33,259 nucleotides of DNA from an uncultured Porphyromonadaceae bacterium (GCA_947175695.1 CAMWNT010000015.1:1-33259), one strand, 5' to 3'. Positions 8,859-21,698 are shown, numbered from the stretch's first letter. Notes: a model not told the origin generated them from the sequence alone. Program-made: numbers and translations.

Positions 8859-11800
8859 TCATTTCTTGATGGCATACTGTTCGATCTCGGATGAGAGCTC
8901 CTGCACATCGATATCTTTCCACTTATAGGGTGAGAGTTTCTCCTGGATCTTCTGGAAGATCACGAAGAGCGCGGGCACGAGCAACACCTGAAAGATCATG
9001 CCGATAAGCATGCCGCCGATCGCACCGGTGCCGAGCGCGCGGTTGCCGTTGGCGCCGGCGCCTGTGGCCACCATCAGCGGGACAAGACCGATGATCATGG
9101 CGAGCGACGTCATCAGGATCGGGCGCAGACGGGCCACGGCACCCTGGATGGCGGCGTTGACGATGCTCATGCCTGTGCGGCGGCGTTCAAGCGCGAACTC
9201 TACGATAAGGATCGCATTCTTCGCGAGCAGGCCGATAAGCATGATAAGCGCGATCTGAAGATATATATTGTTGGCGATACCCTCCATCTGAGCGAAGATG
9301 AATGTGCCCATCAAGCCGAACGGCACAGACAGAATCACGGCAAACGGCAGCAGATATGATTCATACTGAGCCGAGAGAAGCAGATAGACGAAGAGAAGCA
9401 CAAGGCCGAACACATAGGCTGTCTGGCCCGAGTTCTGAGTGGCCTCCTCGCGAGTCATGCCGGCATATTCATAGCCGAATCCGGCGGGAAGCACCTGAGC
9501 GGCCACTTCCTCGATGGCGGCGATTGCCTGACCCGAGCTGACGCCGGGAGCCGGCTGGCCGGTCACTGCGATCGATGTATAAAGGTTGAATCGGGTCATA
9601 AGGTCAGGACCGTAGACACGTTTCAGAGTGACGAAGTTGTCGATCGGCGCCATATCGGCGCCATTGCGGATTTTCACCTGTTTGAGGGTCTCCGGATTGA
9701 TACGCGCTTCGGGCGATGCCTGCATCATGACACGGTAGAGCTTGCCGAAGCTGTTGAAGTTGGAGATATACATACCGCCGTAATAACCTTGTAGAGCGGA
9801 AAGTACGGCGTTCTGCGTCAGGCCGGCCTGCTTCACTTTAGCCACATCGATCTCCACCATATACTGCGGGAAGGTCGGGTTGAACGTCGAATAAGCCATC
9901 TGAATTTCCGGACGCGCGTTGAGAGCGGCGATAAACTGCTGATAGACGTTAAAGAAGTTGTTGAGATCGCCACCCGTCTTGTCTTGCAGGCGGAACTCAA
10001 AGCCGTTGGTCATCGAGAAGCCGGAAATCATCGGGGGCTGGAAGAACATGACACGGCCGTTTTTGATGCTTGCCGACATCTGATAGAGTTTGCCGAGAAT
10101 GGCTGTTGACGACTGATCGGCACGTTTGCGTTCGTCCCAGGGCTGGAGCTTGAGGATGAACGAGCCATAGGTGTTGCCCTGACCGCCGACGAAGCTGAAT
10201 CCGGTGATCATTGTGCGGTCTTTGATCTCGGGGATCAGAGCGCATATACTGTCGACGGCTGCCATGACCTTGCCGGTCTCCTCCTGCGAGGTTGCCGGAG
10301 GCATGTCGACAACGCCCATTATCGAGCCGGTGTCTTCATCGGGCACGAGGCCTGAGGCTGTGATGCTCATAAGCCATACGAGGACGCCGACCGAAGCGAC
10401 AACAATGGCCGCTACAGTGACTTTATGATTGATAAAGAACGATACTACCTTGGAATATCTCTTCAGCAGGGCGTCGAAATATACGTTAAACCAATAGAAA
10501 AATCTCTTCTTAAACGGGAGCTTTTTGGCTTTTTCTTTACGTTCGGCCGGGATCTTGCCGTCGAACTCTGCATTATCGATATCCTCGGTCTCTGCTTCCT
10601 CGACTGTCTTGTGAGGCTTCAGGAAGAGAGCGCAGAGAGCCGGAGACAGGGTAAGGGCGTTAAGCGCGGAGAGACCGATCGACATGGCCATTGTCAGGCC
10701 GAACTGCTGATAGAATGTGCCCGATGTGCCGCCCATGAACGAAACGGGGATAAACACGAGCATCATGACAAGTGTGATCGAAATGATGGCCGATGAAATC
10801 TCATTCATCGCGTCGATCGAGGCCTTGCGTGCCGACTGATATCCTTCGTCAAGCTTGGCATGCACGGCCTCGACGACGACTATGGCGTCGTCGACCACAA
10901 TAGCGATCGCCAGCACAAGAGCCGAAAGAGTCAGAAGGTTGATCGAGAATCCGAACAAATAAAGGAGTGCGAATGTGCCGACAAGCGCCACCGGAATCGC
11001 GATCATCGGGATCAATGTCGAACGGAAGTCCTGAAGGAAGATGAACACCACCAGGAACACGAGCACAAAGGCCTCGATAAGAGTCTTGACCACCTCTTCG
11101 ATCGAAGCGAAAAGGAAGTCGTTGACGTTCATGATGACATTGAATTTCAGTCCGGCGGGAGCCTCCTTCTGGAATGTCTCGATACTCTTCTGGATATCCT
11201 CGATGACCTGAGTCGCGTTAGAGCCGGGCGACTGATAGATTATCACGGCACATCCCGGATGGCCATTGAGGTTGGCCTCGAATGAATAGGAGAGACGGCC
11301 GAGTTCAACTTCGGCCACATCGTTAAGGCGCAGGATACGTCCGTCGGCATCTGCCTTTATGATGATGTCTTTAAATTCTCCGGGTTCGGTCAGACGTCCT
11401 TTATAACGCATTACATACTGGAACGACTGTTTGCCCTGCTCGCCAAACTGACCCGGGGCGGCCTCGATGTTCTGCTCGGCGAGAGCGGCGGTGATGTCGG
11501 CCGGCATGAGGCCATACTGAGCCATCTTGTCGGGCTTGAGCCAAATACGCATTGAATAGTCGGAACCCATCACCATGGCTTCGCCGACACCTGACACACG
11601 CTTTACAACCGGCACAACATTAATGTTGGCATAGTTCTCGATAAATTCACGTGTGTATTCGTCGTTTTCGGCATAAAGGTTGAAGATGAGAAGCATCGAG
11701 TTCTGACGCTTCTGAGTGATGACGCCGACCTGATTGACCTCAGAGGGGAGAAAGGCCGCGGCCTTGGCCACACGGTTCTGCACATCGACGGCCGCCATGT

Positions 11801-12104
11801 CGGGGTCTTTGCCCTGCTTGAAGATGACGTTGATTGTGGCTGAGCCGTTGTTGGCTGCCTGGGAATACATGTAGTCCATGTCTTCCGCGCCGTTGATCTG
11901 CTCCTCGATCGGAGCGATCACGGAATTAAGCACCGTCTGGGCGTCGGCACCCGTATAGGTGGTAGTCACCTGGATCGTAGGCGGCGCAATGTTGGGATAT
12001 TGCTCGATCGGCAGTCCCATAAGACCGAGTAGACCGAAAAGCACGATAAAGATCGAGATTACGGTCGATAACACCGGTCGGTTGATAAATGTCGCTAATT
12101 TCAT
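8859..12104 (-). CDS. RND efflux inner-membrane transporter (AcrB/HAE1 family)
   Basis: 1081 aa with the AcrB N-terminus (FINRPVLSTVISIFIVLFGLLGLMGLPIEQYPNIAPPTIQVTTTYTGADA) and RND TM motifs including VVDDAIVVVEA. Confidence 0.97.
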   Translation of the reverse strand: MKLATFINRPVLSTVISIFIVLFGLLGLMGLPIEQYPNIAPPTIQVTTTYTGADAQTVLNSVIAPIEEQINGAEDMDYMYSQAANNGSATINVIFKQGKDPDMAAVDVQNRVAKAAAFLPSEVNQVGVITQKRQNSMLLIFNLYAENDEYTREFIENYANINVVPVVKRVSGVGEAMVMGSDYSMRIWLKPDKMAQYGLMPADITAALAEQNIEAAPGQFGEQGKQSFQYVMRYKGRLTEPGEFKDIIIKADADGRILRLNDVAEVELGRLSYSFEANLNGHPGCAVIIYQSPGSNATQVIEDIQKSIETFQKEAPAGLKFNVIMNVNDFLFASIEEVVKTLIEAFVLVFLVVFIFLQDFRSTLIPMIAIPVALVGTFALLYLFGFSINLLTLSALVLAIAIVVDDAIVVVEAVHAKLDEGYQSARKASIDAMNEISSAIISITLVMMLVFIPVSFMGGTSGTFYQQFGLTMAMSIGLSALNALTLSPALCALFLKPHKTVEEAETEDIDNAEFDGKIPAERKEKAKKLPFKKRFFYWFNVYFDALLKRYSKVVSFFINHKVTVAAIVVASVGVLVWLMSITASGLVPDEDTGSIMGVVDMPPATSQEETGKVMAAVDSICALIPEIKDRTMITGFSFVGGQGNTYGSFILKLQPWDERKRADQSSTAILGKLYQMSASIKNGRVMFFQPPMISGFSMTNGFEFRLQDKTGGDLNNFFNVYQQFIAALNARPEIQMAYSTFNPTFPQYMVEIDVAKVKQAGLTQNAVLSALQGYYGGMYISNFNSFGKLYRVMMQASPEARINPETLKQVKIRNGADMAPIDNFVTLKRVYGPDLMTRFNLYTSIAVTGQPAPGVSSGQAIAAIEEVAAQVLPAGFGYEYAGMTREEATQNSGQTAYVFGLVLLFVYLLLSAQYESYLLPFAVILSVPFGLMGTFIFAQMEGIANNIYLQIALIMLIGLLAKNAILIVEFALERRRTGMSIVNAAIQGAVARLRPILMTSLAMIIGLVPLMVATGAGANGNRALGTGAIGGMLIGMIFQVLLVPALFVIFQKIQEKLSPYKWKDIDVQELSSEIEQYAIKK

Positions 12105-12191
12105 TATTATCTTTCTTTATTCCGGACATTTGCGGATTCTGATTCGGGAGCGTCCTCGGGAGGCTTGCTCAGTGAAGTCGGAGATGCCGCT

Positions 12192-13310
12192 TTACTTCTT
12201 GGGGGTGATAGTCATGCCGTCTTTGACAGAGATGCCCACACCTTCGGTCACGATGCGTTCGCCGGGCTTGAGGCCGTCGGTCACGATGAATGATTTGCCA
12301 TCGTCAAGATCCGACACGGTGATGACACGCGACGACACCTTGTTGGAATCGTTGACAACGAATGCGAAACGCATGTCCTGCATCGTGTAGGTGGCGTTCT
12401 GAGGCACCATGATCACATCGTTAAATGTGTTCGGGATAAGTATTTTGCCTGTGTTGCCCGAGTGGAGGAGTCCGTCGGGGTTGGGGAAGATGGCTTTGGC
12501 TGTCACGCTGCGGGTGTCGGTGTCGAGTACTCCGGAGATCGACACGATTTTTCCTTCGCGGGCGTAGACTTCGCCGTTAGGCAGCTGAAGACGCACGGGA
12601 GGCATAGCGGCGATTGTCTGCTGGATAGTCTTCTGTCCGTTGTTTGTCAGCTGCAGGAGTTCGTTCTGGGTGAATGAGAATGAAGCCTGGATATCGGAGT
12701 TGTTGGAAAGCACAGTCAGGAGCGTTGAGGGAGATACAAGCGAACCCTCCTTGATGTCGATCGAACCGATGACTCCCGACGCGGGAGCTGTGACAACTGC
12801 GTATGAGAGATTTTTCTTTGCGGCTGTCAGATTGGCCACAGCCTGATTGAGCGATGCCTTTGCGGCGTTCAGGGCGTCGACCGAAGTCTGATAAGCGGGC
12901 GAACCGATGATCTGCTTGTCGTAGAGCATCTTGTTGTTGTTGGCGTTGGTGGTCGCGGTGTTGACATTTGCCTGTGCGACCGCCACTGCGGCCTGGGCCT
13001 GGTCGACAGCTGCCTGGAGCTGCACTTTGTCGATTTCGAAAAGGGTCTGTCCCTTGGTCACATGCTGACCTTCCTGCACACAGACCTTTGTAAGGAAGCC
13101 TGTAGCCTGAGGATGGATCTGGACGTCGTTTTCTCCTTCGAGTGTGGCGGGATAGGATGTGTCAAGGCTCTCGTTGGTGGTCTGAACCGTCATCACTGCC
13201 AATTCAGGAGCCTGCTGCTCTTGAGATTGAGCTTCTTTTTTGCATCCTGTCGTGAGGATTGCCATCGAAGCCAGAGTGGCTCCGTAAGCTAACATAACGT
13301 TAAGTCTCAT
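12192..13310 (-). CDS. RND efflux periplasmic adaptor (membrane fusion protein, AcrA family)
   Basis: Likely start MRLNVMLAYGATLASMAILTTGC (lipobox); lipoyl/barrel-sandwich and coiled-coil hairpin; first gene of the MFP-pump-OMF operon. Confidence 0.93.
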   Translation of the reverse strand: MRLNVMLAYGATLASMAILTTGCKKEAQSQEQQAPELAVMTVQTTNESLDTSYPATLEGENDVQIHPQATGFLTKVCVQEGQHVTKGQTLFEIDKVQLQAAVDQAQAAVAVAQANVNTATTNANNNKMLYDKQIIGSPAYQTSVDALNAAKASLNQAVANLTAAKKNLSYAVVTAPASGVIGSIDIKEGSLVSPSTLLTVLSNNSDIQASFSFTQNELLQLTNNGQKTIQQTIAAMPPVRLQLPNGEVYAREGKIVSISGVLDTDTRSVTAKAIFPNPDGLLHSGNTGKILIPNTFNDVIMVPQNATYTMQDMRFAFVVNDSNKVSSRVITVSDLDDGKSFIVTDGLKPGERIVTEGVGISVKDGMTITPKK

Positions 13311-13412
13311 AGATATAGTTGTTTTACCTGTTTTATCATTACACGTATTTAGCGGAAAACTCCCGCGCTCCGATCGAGGTCGGAGGGGGAGGTCATTCCG
13401 TCGGTGGTTGAT

Positions 13413-13483
13413 GGGGATTCCCAAGAGATGCAATGCCGTCTGCGCGGGTGCGGAATTGCGGGTGTCGAAACTTCGGAATCCCC
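13413..13483. other. Nested inverted repeat between ftsH and the efflux operon
   Basis: Outer stem GGGGATTCC (13413-13421)/GGAATCCCC (13475-13483); inner stem GCAAT-CCG/CGG-ATTGC (13430-13459). Confidence 0.55.
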
Positions 13484-13488
13484 TGGAA

Positions 13489-15579
13489 TTAGTCTTCTTT
13501 ATCGAAGGGAGGGGGAGTGCCGGGATCGTCGGAATCGGAATCAGCCTTATCGACGGGGGCCTTGGAAGACTCCGAGTCGTTTTTCACATTGTCGACATAA
13601 TCGTCGACATTCTTTTTCAGGCTGATACGTTTTTTCTCGTCTTCGGCGTTGAGCTCAAGAATCTCGTCGGTGCGCGATTTCCATTTGCGCTTGCCGAGAA
13701 TTTCCTGCACATCGTCGTGATAGATCACTTCGCGCTCCATCAGCAGATCGCGAATCTTGTTGTGCTGTGCGGCGTGTTCGCGGAGAATCTGCTTTGCGCG
13801 TTCATACTGCTCGGAGATGATTCTGCAGACTTCCTCGTCAATCACTTTTGCAGTCTCCTCGGAATAGGGTTTCTGGAAGCCATAGTCCTGGCCGGTGGAG
13901 TCGCTGTAGTTGATATTGGGGAGTCGATCCGTCATGCCGTAGACCATGACGAGCGAGCGAGCGATCTTGGTGGTCTTTTCAAGGTCATCGGAGGCTCCTG
14001 TGCCGATCTGTCCGAGGAAGAGTTCTTCGGCAGCACGTCCGGCGAGCATTCCGCACATTGTGTCGAGCAGGGCCTGTGTGGGGATGATCTGGCGCGCTTC
14101 GGGCGCATACCATGCGGCGCCAAGGGCGCGTCCGCGGGGCACAATCGTCACTTTGACCAGCGGATTGCCGTATTGAGTCAGCCACGAGATAGTGGCGTGG
14201 CCGGCTTCGTGGGTTGCGATTGAGAATTTCTCTTCGTTGGTGATGACGCGCGAGCGTTTCTCAAGTCCGCCGACAATGCGGTCGATGGCGGCCATGAAGT
14301 CGGAATAATCGACTGCGTCCTTGTTGTTGCGGGCCGCGATAAGGGCCGCTTCGTTGCAGACATTTGCGATATCCGCACCCGAGAATCCCTGGGTCTGACG
14401 CGCGAGTTGCTCGACGTCGAGTTTGGAATTGACTTTAAGATTGCGGAGATGGACATTGAAGATCTCCACGCGGTCGGAGAGTTCGGGGAGATCGACATAG
14501 ATCTGGCGGTCGAAGCGACCGGGGCGCAGAAGCGCCTTGTCGAGCATGTCGGCGCGGTTGGTGGCGGCGAGAATGATGACGCCGTTGTTGGATCCGAAGC
14601 CGTCCATCTCGGTCAGCATCTGGTTGAGTGTGTTTTCGCGTTCGTCGTTGGAGCCCATGTTGGGGTTCTTGCCGCGAGCACGGCCTACAGCGTCGATCTC
14701 ATCGATGAAGACGATGCAGGGAGCTTTGTCTTTGGCTTGCTTGAAGAGGTCGCGCACGCGGGCGGCGCCGACGCCGACAAACATTTCGACGAAATCGGAA
14801 CCCGACATCGAGAGGAACGGCACATTAGCCTCGCCGGCCACAGCCTTGGCAAGAAGTGTCTTACCCGTTCCGGGAGGGCCCACGAGGAGCGCGCCTTTGG
14901 GTATTTTCGCACCTAACTCGGTGTATCTTTGTGGGTTTTTCAGAAACTCCACAATTTCCTCGATTTCCACTTTTGCTTCGGCGAGTCCGGCCACATCTTT
15001 AAATGTGACGGTCTGGCCGTCGCTCTTGTCGAATACTTTCGCCTTTGACTTGCCGACATTGAAGATGCCGCCGCCCGAGCCGCCGGGGCCGCTGAGGCGT
15101 CGCGACATGAAGACCATGATGACGATAAAGAGGATGAACGGCCCGAAATACCAGAAGAATTTCCAGAGGTTGGAGCCTTTTTCGTAGGTGATCGTCATTT
15201 CGGGCTTCCCTTCAGCCTTGAGGGCGGCGTTCCATTGGTCGATCTTGTCAGAAATTTTGTCGGCCGAAGGAATTGAAGCTTCGAGCTCGATATCGGCGGC
15301 ATCGCTGAAGCGCGAATCAATTTTCTGCGCCTTGATGCCTTCGGCGTTGAGCTTGCCTTTAGCCACGCCGTTTTCGGCGATGACTGTGATTTTATCGAAT
15401 TGTCCGGCAGCGGCGGCGTCCTGGAATTTTGTCCAGTCGGTCTGCACGGTCTGCGAGTTGTCTTGGAAATAATACAGGCCGAGCAAGCATAGGATTATAA
15501 GGGCATACATCCAATACATGTTGAACATCGGACGTCGCTGCTGGGGGCGGTTGCTCTTTTTGGGGGTTAAGTTCATCAT
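13489..15579 (-). CDS. ftsH: ATP-dependent zinc metalloprotease FtsH
   Basis: Walker [12 protein letters not shown] region, HEAGH zinc motif, two N-terminal TM segments. Confidence 0.98.
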   Translation of the reverse strand: MMNLTPKKSNRPQQRRPMFNMYWMYALIILCLLGLYYFQDNSQTVQTDWTKFQDAAAAGQFDKITVIAENGVAKGKLNAEGIKAQKIDSRFSDAADIELEASIPSADKISDKIDQWNAALKAEGKPEMTITYEKGSNLWKFFWYFGPFILFIVIMVFMSRRLSGPGGSGGGIFNVGKSKAKVFDKSDGQTVTFKDVAGLAEAKVEIEEIVEFLKNPQRYTELGAKIPKGALLVGPPGTGKTLLAKAVAGEANVPFLSMSGSDFVEMFVGVGAARVRDLFKQAKDKAPCIVFIDEIDAVGRARGKNPNMGSNDERENTLNQMLTEMDGFGSNNGVIILAATNRADMLDKALLRPGRFDRQIYVDLPELSDRVEIFNVHLRNLKVNSKLDVEQLARQTQGFSGADIANVCNEAALIAARNNKDAVDYSDFMAAIDRIVGGLEKRSRVITNEEKFSIATHEAGHATISWLTQYGNPLVKVTIVPRGRALGAAWYAPEARQIIPTQALLDTMCGMLAGRAAEELFLGQIGTGASDDLEKTTKIARSLVMVYGMTDRLPNINYSDSTGQDYGFQKPYSEETAKVIDEEVCRIISEQYERAKQILREHAAQHNKIRDLLMEREVIYHDDVQEILGKRKWKSRTDEILELNAEDEKKRISLKKNVDDYVDNVKNDSESSKAPVDKADSDSDDPGTPPPFDKED

Positions 15580-15711
15580 AAGAAATCTATGGAGGGCTTT
15601 GATGTGGAGTCGATCGTAGCCGATAGGTCATGTCAGACATCGATTGGATGGAATTCGAAGCGGGGACATTCCGTCGCTTTGGCGAAGTCCGACATGAACC
15701 GGAGGCGATTG

Positions 15712-16071
15712 TCAGTCGAGGTCGGGGAGTTCGGAAGTGGTTCCGTCGCTCCAGAGCTCTTCGAGACGGTAGAATTCGCGGGTTTCAGGCTGGAAAACGT
15801 GGATCATGACGCTTCCATAGTCGATGACGATCCACTGGGCGTTTCTTCTTCCATCGACGTTATACGGCTTCAGACGCAGTTTGCGATTGACTTCCTCTGT
15901 GATATTGTCGGCGATTGCCGAGACCTGGGCGGAGGAGCGTGCCTGGCAAATGATCAGTTCGGGAGCCGGCGACGATTCGATGGAGCCCAAATCTATAAGG
16001 GTGATTTTCTGACCTTTTTTGTCCTGTATGGCGTCGATTATTGCAGTCTGCAAATCGGAGGGTTTCTGCAT
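15712..16071 (-). CDS. rsfS: Ribosome silencing factor RsfS/Iojap
   Basis: 119 aa with typical RsfS core (ELIICQARSSAQVSAIADNI...WIVIDYGSVMIHVFQPETREFYRLEELW). Confidence 0.95.
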   Translation of the reverse strand: MQKPSDLQTAIIDAIQDKKGQKITLIDLGSIESSPAPELIICQARSSAQVSAIADNITEEVNRKLRLKPYNVDGRRNAQWIVIDYGSVMIHVFQPETREFYRLEELWSDGTTSELPDLD

Positions 16072-16160
16072 TTGTGATATTGATGGGGTTATTTATTGAA
16101 TATCAGATATATGGGTCTGATCGAAGTGAGGATTCGGCATAAATATGCGCAATCTATTTA

Positions 16161-16168
16161 CAAAGTTA
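16161..16168 (-). promoter_or_regulatory. Putative -7 element for rsfS (TAACTTTG on the minus strand)
   Basis: CAAAGTTA on + strand equals TAACTTTG on - strand; the -33 element is not convincing. Confidence 0.35.
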
Positions 16169-16252
16169 ACAAGATTCGGCCGATTTTTATCATGTAGGGT
16201 GGGGAAAAAGTGTGAAAAAGTGTTTAGCTTGGCGCAAGAATCGATAAAGCGA

Positions 16253-16291
16253 GCCCCGGCTTGCGATGTTGAAAACATTGCGAGCCGGGGC
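16253..16291. other. Long intergenic hairpin (18 bp stem, GAA loop)
   Basis: GCCCCGGCTTGCGATGTT / AACATTGCGAGCCGGGGC; contiguous pairing with two G:U wobbles in + strand RNA; possible sodB terminator or ncRNA element. Confidence 0.7.
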
Positions 16292-16392
16292 CGAATGTAA
16301 GTTGATTTGTCAACTTCAGGAGCCTTTGGATGAGTCTCCTTGAGAAATCATCTTTGAGTGAATTAATGTAAAATCTGACTCGATGACGAGGA

Positions 16393-16974
16393 TCAGAAGG
16401 GGTATCTGGATTCGATTACGCTCCAGTCGACAATATCCCACAGCCGATGGAGATAATCGGCGCGGCGATTGTGATAGTCAAGATAGTATGCGTGTTCCCA
16501 TACATCGAAAGTCAAGATCGGGTTGAGTCCCCGGGTCAGAGGGTTTTCGGCGTTTGAGCCTTTGATGATGCCGAGTTCTCCCTCGTCGTTGTTGACGAGC
16601 CACACCCACCCTGAGCCGAAGAGTGATGCTCCGGCTTCTTCGAATTGGCGCTGGAACTCTTCGAATGAGCCGAATTGCTCATCGATTTTTTCGGCGAGTT
16701 TTCCGCCGGGAGCTTTGAGTCCGTCGGGGTTGAACTGGAAGAAGTAGAAGATGTGGTTCCAGGCTTGTGAAGCGTTGTTGAAGAGGGGGCCTGTACTTTC
16801 TACGATGATGCGTTCGAGAGGCATTTCTTCGTAGTCAGTGTCTTTTATAATACGATTGAGATTGTCGATATAGGCTTTCTCGTGTTTGCCGTAGTGATAT
16901 TCGATCGTTGTGGCCGATATGACGGGCTCAAGAGCGTAGGGAAAGTAGGGAAGTTGCGGTTGTTGGAATTTCAT
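16393..16974 (-). CDS. sodB: Superoxide dismutase (Fe/Mn family)
   Basis: Start MKFQQPQLPYFPYALEP; motifs NNASQAWNHIFYF, LFGSGWVWLV, FDVWEHAYYLDYHNRRADYL. Confidence 0.95.
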   Translation of the reverse strand: MKFQQPQLPYFPYALEPVISATTIEYHYGKHEKAYIDNLNRIIKDTDYEEMPLERIIVESTGPLFNNASQAWNHIFYFFQFNPDGLKAPGGKLAEKIDEQFGSFEEFQRQFEEAGASLFGSGWVWLVNNDEGELGIIKGSNAENPLTRGLNPILTFDVWEHAYYLDYHNRRADYLHRLWDIVDWSVIESRYPF

Positions 16975-17002
16975 AGCAGTGTGCTTTTTTAAGGAATTTA
17001 TG

Positions 17003-17053
17003 CCGGGGGCGTGCTGTCGGCCATGCTGTGGCGTGGCGGAGCACTTCCCCCGG
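17003..17053. other. Hairpin in the sodB upstream leader
   Basis: CCGGGGG-C-GTGCT ... AGCAC-TT-CCCCCGG, ending about 28 nt upstream of the sodB start codon. Confidence 0.55.
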
Positions 17054-17121
17054 GGGTTGAGTAATGCGAATGTCGCTACTCTGTCAACGCTTTGGCTTGA
17101 AGGAATGTTCATCAATGGAAT

Positions 17122-17151
17122 CGCCCGGCATGGTCGCTACCAAGCCGGGCG
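17122..17151. other. Hairpin between thiH and sodB, possible thiH terminator
   Basis: CGCCCGGC-A-TGGT-CGCT-ACCA-A-GCCGGGCG, compact 12-bp stem with a single internal A/A mismatch; no T-tract. Confidence 0.6.
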
Positions 17152-17199
17152 ATTATTTGATAGTGGGGTCTGACTTCTCAGAGCCTGTCGGCTCGAAGA

Positions 17200-20165
<2,966 letters not shown>

Positions 20166-20182
20166 CTATATCCCGGCACTCT

Positions 20183-20959
20183 TTAAAAATCGAGGAATGA
20201 TGTAAGCGGTGAGGTTGCGTTAGCGGTTTCGGAAGTGGCTCCGAGGCCGGCGAGGAAGGCTTCGCGACCGGCCTCGACACCCTTTCGGAATGCGACGGCC
20301 ATTGCCACGGGATCGGCTGCGACGGCAATTGCAGTGTTGACGAGCACGGCGTCGGCTCCCATTTCGAGGGCTTCGGCAGCATGTGAGGGAGCGCCGAGGC
20401 CGGCATCGACAATGACGGGCACTTCGGATTGTTCGATGATGATGCGCAGGAGGTCGCGTGTGAGCAGTCCGCGGTTGGTGCCGATCGGTGCGCCGAGGGG
20501 CATAACGGCGGCTGAGCCGACTTCCTCAAGGCGCTTGCAAAGCACGGGGTCGGCCTGAATATAGGGGAGCACGACGAAGCCTTCGGCCGCGAGTGTTTCG
20601 GTGGCACGCAGCGTTTCGATGGGGTCGGGCATGAGGTAGCGGGGATCGGGATGGATCTCGAGCTTGATGAATGGCGTGCCGAAGATTTCGCGGCTCATGC
20701 GTGCGGCGAGGATTGCCTCGTCGGCGTTTCTGACTCCGGAAGTATTCGGGAGGAGCTGCACGTGGTCGCGGTTGATATGTGTCAGCATATCGTCGGTGGC
20801 CTCGTTCATCATATTGACGCGCTTCATGGCGACTGTGATCATTTGCGATCCGGAGGCGATGATTGCCTCCTGCATGATGTCGGACGACGGGAACTTGCCG
20901 GTGCCGACAAAGAGCCGCGACGAGAATTCGCGCGGTCCGATCTTAAGAATATCGTTCAA
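20183..20959 (-). CDS. thiG: Thiazole synthase ThiG
   Basis: [23 protein letters not shown]...[36 protein letters not shown]...[29 protein letters not shown]. Confidence 0.97.
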   Translation of the reverse strand: MNDILKIGPREFSSRLFVGTGKFPSSDIMQEAIIASGSQMITVAMKRVNMMNEATDDMLTHINRDHVQLLPNTSGVRNADEAILAARMSREIFGTPFIKLEIHPDPRYLMPDPIETLRATETLAAEGFVVLPYIQADPVLCKRLEEVGSAAVMPLGAPIGTNRGLLTRDLLRIIIEQSEVPVIVDAGLGAPSHAAEALEMGADAVLVNTAIAVAADPVAMAVAFRKGVEAGREAFLAGLGATSETANATSPLTSFLDF

Positions 20960-21000
20960 TTTAAGGTCAGTTTTAGTTTGTTAACGGAAGAGTGGATGTC

Positions 21001-21042
21001 AGAAGCGGCTTAAGTTTAACGCAATTATAACAAGCCGTTTCT
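21001..21042. other. Inverted repeat upstream of thiG
   Basis: AGAAGCGGCTT (21001-21011) / AAGCCGTTTCT (21032-21042), 11 bp with one G:T wobble. Confidence 0.5.
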
Positions 21043-21074
21043 TAGGGGGAGAGAGCCGACGGGGAAGGGCGTTG

Positions 21075-21698
21075 TCAGTCGCCGGTCGGGAGTACTTCAC
21101 AGAATTTGCGTGTCGCTTCAGTCATGTCGTCGGCGAAAGCGATTGCGCCGCTGACGGCGACTCCGTTGATTCCGGCTTCAAGGAGGGGCTTGACGTCGTC
21201 GAGGGTAATTCCGCCGACGGCTACAGTCGGGATATTGATTTCGGCACCCTTCATGCGGTCGCAAAGTGCGGCTATTCCGCTGATGCCGAGAATTGGAGCG
21301 AGATTCTGTTTGGTCGTCGTGTCGGTGAAGGGGCCGATGCCGATGTAGTCAATATCGAGAGATTTGACGGCTTCGATATCTTCAAACGTGTTGGCAGTGA
21401 CTCCGATGACAGCGAGCGGACCGAGTTCGACGCGGGCTTTCGACGGGGGCATGTCGTTTTTGCCGAGGTGCACGCCTGTGGCGTTGGCGTCGCGGCAGAC
21501 ATCCGGCGAGTCGTTGATGATAAGGAATGCCTCGTATTTATCGGTCAATTCCTTGACGGTCTTGGCCATTTCAAGAAGTTCTTCCTGAGAGGCGTCTTTC
21601 ATGCGGAGCTGCACCCAGCGGCATCCTCCTTCAAGCACAGCCTTCACCTGTTCGGGGATTGTCCGGCTGCATTGTGTGTTGGTGATATATTGGAGCAT
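21075..21698 (-). CDS. thiE: Thiamine phosphate synthase ThiE
   Basis: Start MLQYITNTQ at 21698; canonical motifs VQLRMKD, IINDSPDV, GVHLGKNDMP, YIGIGPFTDTTTKQ, VAVGGI. Confidence 0.95.
   Translation of the reverse strand: MLQYITNTQCSRTIPEQVKAVLEGGCRWVQLRMKDASQEELLEMAKTVKELTDKYEAFLIINDSPDVCRDANATGVHLGKNDMPPSKARVELGPLAVIGVTANTFEDIEAVKSLDIDYIGIGPFTDTTTKQNLAPILGISGIAALCDRMKGAEINIPTVAVGGITLDDVKPLLEAGINGVAVSGAIAFADDMTEATRKFCEVLPTGD

Noticed and set aside
13408-14223. 271-aa + strand ORF antisense to ftsH
   Set aside because: Opposite-strand open frame over a conserved CDS; no independent start signals or motifs.
16093-16278. 61-aa minus-strand ORF upstream of rsfS
   Set aside because: Spans the putative rsfS promoter and the long hairpin; no homology-like features.
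17160-17195. CTGAGAAGTCAGACCCC on the minus strand, superficially like a THI-box CUGAGA
   Set aside because: Lies downstream of thiH, and lacks the ACCUGAU/GAUAAUGCC part and the TPP-riboswitch three-way junction.
20960-21074. TPP riboswitch upstream of thiG
   Set aside because: Only a simple inverted repeat is visible; conserved THI-box segments are absent by eye.
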